This document shows positions 16,162 to 24,756 of a stretch of DNA of 64,000 nucleotides, piece after piece (the stretch's first letter is position 1; each line of letters starts with the position of its first letter). The stretch is from assembly GCA_023423655.1 (NCBI GenBank), contig JAFAFE010000006.1:940085-1004084 (forward strand), read 5' to 3'. The stretch is from Pseudomonadota bacterium. Lineage in GTDB: Bacteria > Pseudomonadota > Alphaproteobacteria > Sphingomonadales > Sphingomonadaceae. Both the position numbers and the translations under genes were made by a program. The notes under the pieces were generated by a model that was not told the DNA's origin, made no database searches, and saw only the letters and a program-made list of their open reading frames with translations.

Positions 16162-16215
16162 GATCAATACTCCCAAACAGAGGCCCCGAATGTTCCAACA
16201 CCGGGGCGTGACACG

Positions 16216-16252
16216 AAAAAACCCTCGAAGCTTTTTAGCAAAGCCTCAAGGG
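16216..16252 (-). terminator. intrinsic-terminator-type hairpin between rpsJ and rplC
   Basis: On the minus strand CCCTTGAGGCTTT (16252-16240) pairs with AAAGCTTCGAGGG (16234-16222) over 13 positions with two G-U wobbles, with a five-base loop. It is followed by TTTTTT (16221-16216). It stands 54 bases before the rplC ATG, at the end of a 244-bp leader. It is either an attenuator of the main S10 gene block or the terminator of a transcript ending after rpsJ. Confidence 0.78.
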
Positions 16253-16405
16253 GTCAGCCCGGTTAGCGAATTTTGAAGCACCCCGTCCCGGGCTGGGCTT
16301 CCAGATTGTCTCCAATCGGGAAAGACGGGGGACTCAGGACCACGGATAAGTCCGTGCGGTATCCCTAATGTCTTCGAGGGACCCCAAGGAACCCCTCTAA
16401 CCGGC

Positions 16406-16717
16406 TTAGGCCAGTTTGATTTCGACGTTCACGCCAGCGGCGAGGTCAAGCTTCATCAGCGCGTCGACCGTCTGCGGGGTCGGCTGCACAATGTCGAGCA
16501 TACGCTTGTACGTACGGACTTCGAACTGCTCACGCGACTTTTTGTCAACGTGCGGACCACGGTTTACCGTGAACTTCTCGATGCGCGTCGGCAGCGGAAT
16601 CGGACCGCGAATAAGTGCACCCGTGCGGCGCGCCGTGTCGGCGATGTCACCGGTAGCCTGATCCAAGACACGATGGTCAAAAGCCTTCAGGCGAATGCGA
16701 ATATTCTGCGTTTCCAT
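16406..16717 (-). CDS. rpsJ: 30S ribosomal protein S10
   Basis: A 103-residue protein, also known as the NusE antitermination factor. IRIRLKAFDHRVLDQATGDIADTARRTGA and GPIPLPTRIEKFTVNRGPHVDKKSREQFE are canonical (both are family-wide blocks). It is separated from tuf and rplC by long spacers on either side, each with a terminator-shaped hairpin, so it may be regulated separately from the rest of the S10 block. Confidence 0.97.
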   Translation of the reverse strand: METQNIRIRLKAFDHRVLDQATGDIADTARRTGALIRGPIPLPTRIEKFTVNRGPHVDKKSREQFEVRTYKRMLDIVQPTPQTVDALMKLDLAAGVNVEIKLA

Positions 16718-16745
16718 AATTTCCGTTTACCGATGCGAAAGAGCC

Positions 16746-16796
16746 AAAAAACAAGCCGCCCCACCCTTCTCCCTTATGGGAGACTGCCGGGGCAGC
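16746..16796 (-). terminator. intrinsic-terminator-type hairpin between tuf and rpsJ
   Basis: On the minus strand an outer stem GCTGCCCC (16796-16789) pairs with GGGGCGGC (16762-16755), enclosing an inner hairpin TCTCCC-ATAA-GGGAGA (16783-16768). It is followed by TTGTTTTTT (16754-16746). The U-tract ends 28 bases before the rpsJ ATG, leaving no room for a promoter downstream. In E. coli the L4-responsive attenuator hairpin occupies a similar position upstream of rpsJ. Confidence 0.75.
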
Positions 16797-16880
16797 GAAA
16801 ATTCTTAATGTCGTTAGACAGCCAGCCGTCCGAATCAGTGAAACGAATCACCGATATGTCGAACGGCTGGCGGCCCTATA

Positions 16881-18071
16881 TTACTTCGTGACGTTGCTGA
16901 CAACCCCAGAACCGACGGTGCGGCCACCTTCGCGGATAGCGAAGCGGAGACCCGGGTCCATAGCGATCGGAGCAATCAGCTTCACGCCGATGGTGACATT
17001 GTCGCCGGGCATGACCATTTCGGTGCCTTCGGGAAGGATAACTTCACCGGTGACGTCCGTGGTACGGAAGTAGAATTGCGGACGATAGTTCGCAAAGAAC
17101 GGCGTGTGACGGCCACCTTCATCCTTCGACAGAACATAAACTTCTGCGTTGAATTCGGTGTGCGGCGTAACCGAACCGGGCTTCGCGAGAACCTGGCCAC
17201 GCTCAACATCTTCACGGGCAACACCGCGGATGAGCGCACCAACGTTATCGCCAGCTTCACCCTGATCGAGCAGCTTGCGGAACATTTCAACGCCGGTAAC
17301 GGTCGTCTTCGTAGTGTCCTTGATACCGACGATTTCGACTTCTTCACCAACCTTGACGATGCCGGTTTCGATACGGCCGGTCACAACGGTACCACGACCC
17401 GAAATCGAGAATACGTCCTCGATCGGCATCAGGAACGGCTTGTCGGTCGGACGCGGCGGTTGCGGGATGAATTCGTCCACAGCAGCCATCAGCGCAAGGA
17501 TGGATTCCTTACCGATATTGTCGTCACGGCCTTCAAGAGCAGCCAGAGCCGAACCCTTGATCACCGGGATGTCATCGCCCGGGAAGTCGTACGACGACAG
17601 AAGTTCACGCACTTCCATTTCGACGAGCTCAAGCAGTTCTTCGTCGTCGACTTGGTCAACCTTGTTCATGTAAACAACGAGAGCCGGAACGCCAACCTGA
17701 CGCGCAAGCAGGATGTGCTCGCGGGTCTGCGGCATCGGGCCGTCAGCAGCGTTCACAACGAGGATAGCGCCGTCCATCTGCGCCGCACCGGTGATCATGT
17801 TCTTCACATAGTCAGCGTGGCCCGGGCAATCGACGTGCGCATAGTGGCGGTTGCCGGTTTCATATTCGACGTGGCTGGTCGAAATGGTGATGCCGCGCTC
17901 GCGCTCTTCGGGAGCCTTGTCGATGTTGGCGAAGTCAACAGCGGTACCGCCCGACGTTTCAGCAAGCACCTTGGTGATTGCAGCGGTCAGCGTGGTCTTG
18001 CCATGGTCAACGTGACCGATGGTGCCGATGTTAACGTGCGGTTTGTTCCGCTCAAATTTAGCCTTTGCCAT
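16881..18071 (-). CDS. tuf: elongation factor Tu
   Basis: A 396-residue GTPase that delivers aminoacyl-tRNA. G1 GHVDHGKT, G2 RGITI, G3 DCPGHADY, G4 NKVD and G5 GSAL-type motifs are all present, followed by the two beta-barrel domains and the C-terminal REGGRTVGSGVVSNV. ATG 18071 gives the family N-terminus MAKAKFERNKPHVNIG; the frame is open further upstream. A second tuf copy is common in proteobacteria but is not in this window. Confidence 0.98.
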   Translation of the reverse strand: MAKAKFERNKPHVNIGTIGHVDHGKTTLTAAITKVLAETSGGTAVDFANIDKAPEERERGITISTSHVEYETGNRHYAHVDCPGHADYVKNMITGAAQMDGAILVVNAADGPMPQTREHILLARQVGVPALVVYMNKVDQVDDEELLELVEMEVRELLSSYDFPGDDIPVIKGSALAALEGRDDNIGKESILALMAAVDEFIPQPPRPTDKPFLMPIEDVFSISGRGTVVTGRIETGIVKVGEEVEIVGIKDTTKTTVTGVEMFRKLLDQGEAGDNVGALIRGVAREDVERGQVLAKPGSVTPHTEFNAEVYVLSKDEGGRHTPFFANYRPQFYFRTTDVTGEVILPEGTEMVMPGDNVTIGVKLIAPIAMDPGLRFAIREGGRTVGSGVVSNVTK

Positions 18072-18097
18072 TATTCCTACCTTCTCAAACTTAAACG

Positions 18098-18128
18098 TAT
18101 AAAATAGTGAGCGCGCCGCGTTCTCCAA
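18098..18128 (-). promoter_or_regulatory. tuf: possible tuf promoter
   Basis: In the fusA-tuf gap the minus strand reads TTGGAG (18128-18123), a 16-base spacer and TATTTT (18106-18101), close to a sigma-70 -35/-10 pair; a TTTATA at 18103-18098 is an alternative -10 with a longer spacer. An independent tuf promoter is known in other bacteria. This is by eye only. Confidence 0.3.
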
Positions 18129-18187
18129 GAGAGTTTCCAGAAATCCGGGCTCCAGCGTCCGGACGCGCTCATAGCATCAAAAATATT

Positions 18188-20281
18188 TTATGCCAGCTTT
18201 GCTTTCACTTCGTCTGCAACATTCTGCGGCACTTCTTCATAGTGGGAGAAGATCATCGAATATTGCGCACGACCTTGGGTGAACGAGCGGAGCTGGTTCA
18301 CATAGCCGAACATATTAGCCAGCGGAACCATGGCTTCGACAACCTGTGCGTTACCGCGGCTGTCGGTGCCCTGGATCTGGCCACGACGCGAGTTCATGTC
18401 GCCGATGACGTCACCCAGATATTCTTCCGGGGTCACAACTTCGACCTTCATGACGGGCTCAAGCAGCTTGATACCGGCCTTTTGAGCGACTTCGCGCATC
18501 GCACCGCGACCGGCGATTTCAAACGCCAGTGCCGACGAGTCAACATCGTGGTACGCACCGTCGGTGAGTTCGATCGAAAAGTCGATGATCGGGAAGCCGA
18601 TGAGCGAACCGCCTTCAGCCGTTTCGCGCATACCCTTTTCGACCGACGGGATATATTCCTTGGGAATATTACCGCCCTTGACCGAATCGACGAACTGGAT
18701 GCCCGAACCGCGTTCACCCGGCGTAACCGTGAGCTTGACGCGACCGAACTGGCCCGAACCACCCGACTGCTTCTTGTGGGTGTAATCCACATCGACCTTC
18801 TTCGCGAGCGATTCGCGATAGGCCACCTGAGGCGCACCGACATTGGCTTCGACCTTGAATTCGCGCTTCATACGGTCAACCAGAATGTCGAGGTGAAGCT
18901 CGCCCATGCCCTTGATGATCGTCTGGCCCGATTCATGATCGGTGGTCACGCGGAACGACGGATCTTCAGCGGCCAGACGATTGAGCGCAACACCCATCTT
19001 TTCCTGGTCAGCCTTGGTCTTGGGTTCCACCGACAATTCGATAACCGGCTCAGGGAATTCCATGCGCTCAAGAATGATCGGGTGGAGGTTCGCGCACAGC
19101 GTATCCCCGGTCGTCGTTTCCTTAAGGCCTGCAATAGCCACAATGTCACCGGCGAAGGCTTCATCAATATCTTCACGGCTGTTGGCATGCATAAGCAGCA
19201 TACGGCCGATCTTTTCCTTCTTGTCCTTCACCGAGTTGGTGACGCTGCCCTTTTCGAGCTTGCCCGAATAGATGCGCGTGAAGGTGAGCGAGCCGACGAA
19301 CGGATCGTTCATGATCTTGAACGCGAGCGCCGACATCGGAGCGTCATCACTGGCGGGACGCTCGTCGGGAGTTTCGCCGTCAAGCTTGACGCCCTGGACC
19401 GGCGGAATGTCGAGCGGCGAGGGCAGGAAGTCCACAACCGCGTCGAGCAGCGCCTGAACGCCCTTATTCTTGAACGACGAACCGCACAGAACCGGAACGA
19501 ACGACTGGTTGAGCGTGCCCTTGCGGATCAACTTCTTGAGCGTTGCAACGTCCGGCTCATTACCTTCGAGATAGGCTTCCATCGCCTCATCGTCCTGCTC
19601 CACAGCAAGTTCGATCAGCTTTTCGCGATATTCGGCAACCTTGTCGGCCATGTCGGCGGGGACATCGGTATATTCGAATTCGGCGCCAAGGCTTTCGTCC
19701 TTCCAAACGATGCCGCGATTGCCGACGAGGTCAACCAGACCGACAAAGTCCGATTCCGCACCGATGGGGAGATAAAGGACAGCCGGCGTCGCGCCCAGAC
19801 GGTCGATGATCGTCTGAACACAATAATAGAAGTTCGCACCCGTGCGGTCGAGCTTGTTGATGTAGCACATCCGCGGAACGCCATATTTGTCGGCCTGACG
19901 CCATACGGTTTCCGACTGCGGCTCAACGCCCGCCACGCCGTCAAACGCCGCAACCGCGCCGTCGAGGACGCGCAACGAACGCTCGACTTCAATTGTGAAG
20001 TCAACGTGTCCGGGGGTGTCGATGATGTTCAGGCGGTGCTCGGGGCCCTTGCCTTCTTCGGCTTTCCAAAGACAGGTGGTAGCAGCCGACGTGATGGTGA
20101 TACCACGTTCTTGCTCTTGCTCCATCCAGTCCATCGTCGCCGCGCCATCATGCACTTCGCCGATCTTGTAGGACTTGCCTGTATAATAAAGAATACGCTC
20201 GGTGGTGGTAGTCTTACCAGCATCGATGTGCGCCATAATACCGAAGTTACGGTATTTATCGAGCGGATGGCTGCGGGCCAT
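18188..20281 (-). CDS. fusA: elongation factor G
   Basis: A 697-residue translocase GTPase. G1 AHIDAGKTTTTERIL, G3 DTPGHVDF, G4 NKLDR, and the domain III-V sequences up to the end are canonical. The ATG follows GGAG at eight bases. The order rpsL-rpsG-fusA-tuf is the classic str operon; tuf follows after 116 bp. Confidence 0.98.
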   Translation of the reverse strand: MARSHPLDKYRNFGIMAHIDAGKTTTTERILYYTGKSYKIGEVHDGAATMDWMEQEQERGITITSAATTCLWKAEEGKGPEHRLNIIDTPGHVDFTIEVERSLRVLDGAVAAFDGVAGVEPQSETVWRQADKYGVPRMCYINKLDRTGANFYYCVQTIIDRLGATPAVLYLPIGAESDFVGLVDLVGNRGIVWKDESLGAEFEYTDVPADMADKVAEYREKLIELAVEQDDEAMEAYLEGNEPDVATLKKLIRKGTLNQSFVPVLCGSSFKNKGVQALLDAVVDFLPSPLDIPPVQGVKLDGETPDERPASDDAPMSALAFKIMNDPFVGSLTFTRIYSGKLEKGSVTNSVKDKKEKIGRMLLMHANSREDIDEAFAGDIVAIAGLKETTTGDTLCANLHPIILERMEFPEPVIELSVEPKTKADQEKMGVALNRLAAEDPSFRVTTDHESGQTIIKGMGELHLDILVDRMKREFKVEANVGAPQVAYRESLAKKVDVDYTHKKQSGGSGQFGRVKLTVTPGERGSGIQFVDSVKGGNIPKEYIPSVEKGMRETAEGGSLIGFPIIDFSIELTDGAYHDVDSSALAFEIAGRGAMREVAQKAGIKLLEPVMKVEVVTPEEYLGDVIGDMNSRRGQIQGTDSRGNAQVVEAMVPLANMFGYVNQLRSFTQGRAQYSMIFSHYEEVPQNVADEVKAKLA

Positions 20282-20349
20282 ATCGGTTACTCCGAAAGAG
20301 AGGGTTTGAATAAGGTGGAGGCGGACCCGATGCCCGCCTCCTTATATTA

Positions 20350-20820
20350 TTACCAGCGGTAATGGCTGAACGCGCGGTTCGCTTCGGCCATACGGTGGGT
20401 GTCTTCGCGCTTCTTGACCGCGTTGCCACGGTTGTTCGACGCATCGAGCAATTCGCCCGAAAGGCGTGCGGACATAGTTGTTTCGCTGCGGTTACGGGCC
20501 GCGGCGATGAGCCAGCGGATCGCCAGAGCCTGCGCACGTTCGGCGCGGACTTCAACCGGAACCTGATAGGTTGCACCACCAACACGACGCGAACGGACTT
20601 CGATGCCCGGCTTCACATTGTTGAGCGCGTCATGGAACAGTTCGATGGGGTTCTTCTTGGCTTTGGCTTCGACCGCATCAAGTGCGCCGTAAACAATGCC
20701 TTCAGCAACCGACTTTTTACCGTCAAGCATGACCGAGTTCATGAATTTCGACAGAACCAGATCACCAAATTTGGGATCGGGCAGGATGACCCGCTTTTCG
20801 GGACGACGACGACGTGACAT
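20350..20820 (-). CDS. rpsG: 30S ribosomal protein S7
   Basis: A 156-residue protein that nucleates assembly of the 30S head. MSRRRRPEKRVILPDPKFGD, VGGATYQVPVEVRAERAQALAIRWL-type sequence and the C-terminal GNAVKKREDTHRMAEANRAFSHYRW identify it. In E. coli S7 is the translational repressor of the str operon. It lies 23 bases after rpsL. Confidence 0.97.
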   Translation of the reverse strand: MSRRRRPEKRVILPDPKFGDLVLSKFMNSVMLDGKKSVAEGIVYGALDAVEAKAKKNPIELFHDALNNVKPGIEVRSRRVGGATYQVPVEVRAERAQALAIRWLIAAARNRSETTMSARLSGELLDASNNRGNAVKKREDTHRMAEANRAFSHYRW

Positions 20821-20843
20821 ATGATATATCCCTTCTTAAGCGA

Positions 20844-21215
20844 TTACTTCGGACGCTTCGCGCCGTATTTCGAGCGCGACTGCTTGCGGTCCTTGACGCC
20901 CTGCGTATCGAGTACGCCGCGCAGCACGTGGTAACGCACACCGGGAAGGTCGCGTACACGGCCACCACGGATGAGGACAACGCTATGCTCTTGCAGGTTG
21001 TGGCCTTCACCGGGGATATAGGTAATGACTTCGCGCTGGTTGGTCAGGCGGACCTTGGCAACTTTACGCAGAGCCGAGTTCGGCTTTTTCGGGGTCGTGG
21101 TATAAACACGGGTGCAAACGCCGCGCTTTTGCGGGTTGGCATCCATTGCCGGAACCTTTGACTTCGCTTTTTGCGGAGTCCGGCCCTTGCGGACCAGCTG
21201 GTTAATTGTTGGCAT
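20844..21215 (-). CDS. rpsL: 30S ribosomal protein S12
   Basis: A 123-residue decoding-centre protein. MPTINQLVRKGR, TTTPKKPNSALRKVAKVRLT and GGRVRDLPGVRYHVLRG are canonical. The residues known to give streptomycin resistance when changed (the two lysines of TPKKPNS and the lysine-equivalent loop RVRDLPGV) are wild type by eye. It is the first gene of the minus-strand supercluster. Confidence 0.97.
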   Translation of the reverse strand: MPTINQLVRKGRTPQKAKSKVPAMDANPQKRGVCTRVYTTTPKKPNSALRKVAKVRLTNQREVITYIPGEGHNLQEHSVVLIRGGRVRDLPGVRYHVLRGVLDTQGVKDRKQSRSKYGAKRPK

Positions 21216-21851
21216 GAAGACTTCACTTTCTTCGAGTTACTTTGCTGCACCCGCGAGGCCCCTGAACCCAAAGGATTCGGTCCAATAGAAAAAGACCCCG
21301 GGGGCTGAAAAAGCAGCTCCGCAAGGCCCTCACACGCAACAGCAATGTTCAAGCTCTATTTATTTTGCGCGGCCCCCTGCGAAAAAACAGGAGCGGGTGA
21401 CAGAATCATCCAAGGTCCAAAAGGGCTTCCGGCTGGCGCGCCTATACAGAGGTCAGAAAGCAGCGTCAACCGCCACCATTCTCGCGCCCTCCCTCACCCT
21501 TTGCGTGGCATACCGTTACGGCAAGGGAGAGGGTAAGACGCATCCGTCCCCGATGCCCGGATGCGGGCGGCTCGTGGCGCGCGCGCCCTGCACGCTCTTC
21601 TATAACCCGATATTGTCCAAGTGATTCATCTCAGGCTCATTTCGCTTCGGCTAAAAGGCGTCACAATAATGCAACAGTCCCCCCATAAAGCGAGCCCGCA
21701 GCACAAGACTCCGGTTGGCGAGTCGGGGGGCAAGTGCTACATGAACAAAGAACTTATATGGAGTCGCCCGCGCACGCGATGCTTTCTCTCCGTTTTTATG
21801 GCGGGATTTCAAGCAGATGCGAATAATGCGTGGAAGCTCCGGAACAGGGAA
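21216..21851 (+). other. 636-bp divergent intergenic region upstream of rpsL
   Basis: No convincing gene. It should carry the str-operon promoter (minus strand) and a promoter for the gene at 21852 (plus strand), but I could not place either with confidence. It holds GCTG-CTTTTT-CAGC next to CCCCCGGGG at about 21295-21320, which could fold in the rpsL leader. It also holds an imperfect palindrome CCCTCACCCTTTGC / GCAAGGGAGAGGG at 21491-21534. Confidence 0.5.
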
Positions 21852-22604
21852 ATGAGTCAGAGGTCGATGAAACGGCTTGGAAGCATATGGACGGCAAAAA
21901 GCGCGCTGCTCGCAGCGACCGCGCTTGTCATGTCGCCCGCCCTTGCTGCCGGTTTCCTCGCCAGCACTGCGGCGCCCAAAGCGCCGCTGACCAGCATCGA
22001 AACGCCGATGGGCCGTTTCACGCCGGTGTCGGGCGATCCGGCGCTGATCCGCCAGCTTCAACAAATTTCCCATTCGTCGCACAGCGATTTCCGCTTCACC
22101 CCCGCTATGGCGAGCAAGGGCACGGAAAATCGCGCACTGACCGTTGTGGTGCGCGCACCTGCCGCGCCGTCCGCGATCAACCGCCACCTCGGCGCGCTGA
22201 GCCCGACCTTGGGCGGCACGGGCGATGCTAAGCCGGTCGCAATTGCGCCGGTCGCTTATAATCTGGGCGCAAAGGTGGGCATGGACCGTTTTGCCGTGAC
22301 CGACCGCACCAAGCTTGATCTGGCCGCGATGCCCAAGGTCAAGCCGGTTAGCACACCCGCTGGCAAGCCGTCGCGCCTTGATGCGGTAATGCGCGTCGAT
22401 TCGGTTGAAAATGCCGCAACCGACCGCCCGCTCGACGGCGACCGCGCGGTCGAGGTTGATCTCGCCACCAGCTACAAGCTGACGCGTAACCTCAAGGTGA
22501 CGGCTGGCGTCCGCTACAAGCAGGACAATGACCGTCTCCAGCCGATGACCGACACCCGCCGCGATAGCCAGGCGGTCTATATCGGCACGCAGGTCCGTTT
22601 CTAA
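21852..22604 (+). CDS. putative exported protein with outer-membrane-type C-terminus
   Basis: A protein of about 250 residues with a signal peptide (KRLGSIWTAKSALLAATA, cleavage after ALA). I recognise no domain. The middle is A/P/T-rich with low complexity. The last 45 residues (LATSYKLTRNLKVTAGVRYK and VYIGTQVRF) look like two amphipathic beta strands ending in phenylalanine, the usual outer-membrane insertion signal. The start is uncertain: ATG 21852 and ATG 21867 both have purine-rich sequence close upstream, and the frame is open from 21621. Confidence 0.6.
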   Translation: MSQRSMKRLGSIWTAKSALLAATALVMSPALAAGFLASTAAPKAPLTSIETPMGRFTPVSGDPALIRQLQQISHSSHSDFRFTPAMASKGTENRALTVVVRAPAAPSAINRHLGALSPTLGGTGDAKPVAIAPVAYNLGAKVGMDRFAVTDRTKLDLAAMPKVKPVSTPAGKPSRLDAVMRVDSVENAATDRPLDGDRAVEVDLATSYKLTRNLKVTAGVRYKQDNDRLQPMTDTRRDSQAVYIGTQVRF

Positions 22605-23302
22605 ACATCTCCGTTTTATCGGATGACCCACGCCGTGCCCTTGGGTGCGGGCATTGATGGTCGCCAATACCCAGTCAACTGACCCGCGTCTCGATGATTA
22701 ACGCGATGGCGTTTGGGGGCAATGGTCCTTTGAAAGCTATTTGAAAACGCCTTTCCGCTCCCACCAAGGATAGCCGGTAAGGCGGTGCATCAACATGCCG
22801 TTGACTGAAGCGGCAGCCTAGTCCCTGAAAATGTTCGCGCGGAGGCGCGGAGGCGCGAAGGGTGGCAATAGGGGATGGTGGGCGATCCATGATTTCTCGC
22901 CATTACCGGTTCCGATCATCCTCCCGCAGGGAGGATGCTATTTTCCCTAAGTTGGTGGCGGGGCCAAGGCTCACCTCAGCCCCGTCCCCCCTCCGCGTCT
23001 TCGCGTCTTCGCGTGAATCATTTTTTCTCAAAGGCAGTGTGTGATTTGGTTCACGCAGAGAAGCAGAGATTAAAAAGACGCAGAGGGGGTGCGCCTTAGC
23101 CGGATGCAGTGTCTTGAAAAGAGGAGGGATTGCCAATATTTGCGCCCGTCGGGAGCAGGGCAAATTATAGGAACCATCAATAAGATAGCCGAAGTAGAGA
23201 TATAGGAAAAAAAGCCACACATCCGCACCCCTTTTTTTCTCTGCGCCCTCCCTTCCTCTGCGTCGCTGCGGGAACCAAATAAGCGCAGACCCCTTTCCTA
23301 CG
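22605..23302. repeat. 698-bp intergenic region with degenerate ACGCAGAG/CGCGGAGG repeats
   Basis: No gene that I can support. It contains GCGCGGAGGCGCGGAGGC (about 22838-22856), TCCGCGTCTTCGCGTCTTCGCG (about 22992-23013; read as CGCGAAGA units), and an imperfect long inverted repeat. The latter starts ATTTGGTTCACGCAGAG at 23043 and is mirrored by CGCTGCGGGAACCAAAT ending at 23280; both arms carry several ACGCAGAG-type units and a GGGGTGCG edge. Related sequence occurs at 60026-60102 and 60385-60450. Confidence 0.65.
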
Positions 23303-23992
23303 CTATAACAGCGGCGTTTCTTCGCCAACCATCAGCGCATCAATCGCCGCCCAACCATAAGCTCCATGCTCGACAAGTGCGGCAAAGCGCGCAGGCGTCA
23401 TGCCGCCCAAGGCAATGACCGGCCCTTGTGCTTTTCGTGCCAAGGCAGCAAAGCCTTGCGCGCCCAGCACTCTTGCATCGGGATGCGAGCGGGTCGGATA
23501 GACGGGGGACACCAGCGCTACCGCGCCGCCGCGATTGGCGCGCTCCATTTCGCTGGCATCATGGACCGATTGCGTAACCCCCAGCCCCAAGCGCCGCGCC
23601 CGCCGCGCGTCGATGACCGCGCGCGGCGATTTGCCGCTCAAATGCACCCCGTTGGCTTGCCATGACAGGGATTTCAATACGCTATCCGTCAGATAAAGAA
23701 GGCATCCACGCTTGGCCTTGCAAAGATGCAAGGCGGCGGCAAACAGCGCCTTTCGTTCAGCCTCCGGCAGCGTATAGTGGCGGAATATCACCCCCGACCC
23801 CGGCGGGAGCGCCGCGACTGCATCGAGAAACCCTCCCCCCATCCGCTCGTCACTCATCAGCCATAAGCGCGGCAAGGGCATAGGCTGTGCGGCACGGCCG
23901 ATACGCGCGCGCGCGACTCTGGCGCGCCCGAATCTGGCACGCCCAAATCTGGCACGGGGCGACACAGGGCGGAAGGGCTGGCGGGACGGCAT
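23303..23992 (-). CDS. ThiE/TenI-like (thiamine phosphate synthase family) protein
   Basis: The conserved part is a TIM barrel of the TMP-TENI family: SGVIFRHYTLPEAER near the start, GVHLSGKS, LGLGVTQSVHD, ALVSPVYPTRSHPDA (phosphate/pyrophosphate loop type) and the C-terminal phosphate-binding ALGGMTPARF. Spacing fits a ThiE-like enzyme or a TenI-like relative without proven activity. From ATG 23992 (AGGA upstream) the 229-residue product begins with about 35 residues of five-residue RARFG-type repeats encoded by a 15-bp tandem repeat. ATG 23881 would drop the repeat but has no ribosome-binding site. Divergent from the YggS gene with 21 bp between starts. Confidence 0.7.
   Translation of the reverse strand: MPSRQPFRPVSPRARFGRARFGRARVARARIGRAAQPMPLPRLWLMSDERMGGGFLDAVAALPPGSGVIFRHYTLPEAERKALFAAALHLCKAKRGCLLYLTDSVLKSLSWQANGVHLSGKSPRAVIDARRARRLGLGVTQSVHDASEMERANRGGAVALVSPVYPTRSHPDARVLGAQGFAALARKAQGPVIALGGMTPARFAALVEHGAYGWAAIDALMVGEETPLL
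23914..23958. repeat. 15-bp tandem repeat, three units
   Basis: CGACTCTGGCGCGCC, CGAATCTGGCACGCC and CAAATCTGGCACGGG are three adjacent 15-bp units. Read on the minus strand in the frame of the ThiE-like gene they encode RARFG-type pentapeptides, with a more diverged fourth unit beside them. Because the unit is a multiple of three, copy-number change would not shift the frame. Confidence 0.75.
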
Positions 23993-24013
23993 TGCTTTTC
24001 CTATAGCGCGGCC

Positions 24014-24724
24014 ATGGAAAAATATGAAACGCCCCGCAAGACCCACGCCGCCCGCGCGCCGCTGGCAACGCTCGCCGACCGTTATGCCGATGTGACGCAG
24101 CGCATCGCCAAGGCAGTGGCCCGCGCCAAACGCGCGCGCGACGATGTTACGCTGATCGCGATTTCCAAAACCTATAACGAGGCCGCCATCCGCCCGCTGC
24201 TCGACCTGGGCCATACTGTGTTTGGCGAAAATCGCGTGCAGGAGGCGCAGGCCAAATGGCCGGATCTCAAGGCCGATTATCCCCAAGTTGCGCTCCATCT
24301 TGTCGGCCAGTTGCAATCGAACAAAGCGGAGGACGCGGTCGCTTTATTCGACGCGATTCATTCGGTCGACCGCCCCTCGCTAGTGGATGCGCTCGCTAAA
24401 GCGCGCGATAAAGCGGGCCGCTTGCCCTTATTGTTCGTGCAGGTGAATATTGGTGACGAGCCGCAAAAAGGCGGCTGCGCGATTGCGGACCTTCCCGCTT
24501 TGCTCGAACAGGCCAAGTCCAAGGGTTTGCCGATAGCGGGCCTGATGTGCGTCCCGCCAGTCGGCACCGAGGCCGCTCCTTATTTCGCGCTGCTGCGCAA
24601 ACGCGCGCATGATCATGGTCTTAAGCTGCTCAGCATGGGTATGTCGGACGATTTTGAAACGGCGGTTGAAATCGGCGCGACCCATGTGCGGGTCGGCAGC
24701 GCGCTGTTCGGGGCGCGGGGATAG
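24014..24724 (+). CDS. YggS family pyridoxal-phosphate homeostasis protein
   Basis: A 236-residue PLP-binding protein with an alanine-racemase-like barrel. The PLP lysine is in LIAISKTY, followed by FGENRVQEAQAKW, LHLVGQLQSNKA, FVQVNIGDEPQKGG, GLMCVPP and the C-terminal SMGMSDDFETAVEIGATHVRVGSALFG. YggS/PLPBP binds PLP without known catalysis and affects vitamin B6 and amino-acid balance. It is convergent with a TonB receptor gene across a shared terminator. Confidence 0.93.
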   Translation: MEKYETPRKTHAARAPLATLADRYADVTQRIAKAVARAKRARDDVTLIAISKTYNEAAIRPLLDLGHTVFGENRVQEAQAKWPDLKADYPQVALHLVGQLQSNKAEDAVALFDAIHSVDRPSLVDALAKARDKAGRLPLLFVQVNIGDEPQKGGCAIADLPALLEQAKSKGLPIAGLMCVPPVGTEAAPYFALLRKRAHDHGLKLLSMGMSDDFETAVEIGATHVRVGSALFGARG

Positions 24725-24756
24725 GGCGAACGGTGATAGGGGCAGGCCTCACCCAT

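Noticed and set aside
14833..16266. A 477-codon plus-strand frame opposite rplD and rplC
   Set aside because: Antisense to two conserved ribosomal genes; no domain.
18107..20362. A 751-codon open frame on the plus strand opposite fusA
   Set aside because: It is fully antisense to EF-G, with no recognisable domain; long antisense frames arise from GC-rich codon bias.
22675..23328. Small frames in the 22.6-23.3 kb gap
   Set aside because: They run through the degenerate repeats and have no ribosome-binding site or protein-like composition.
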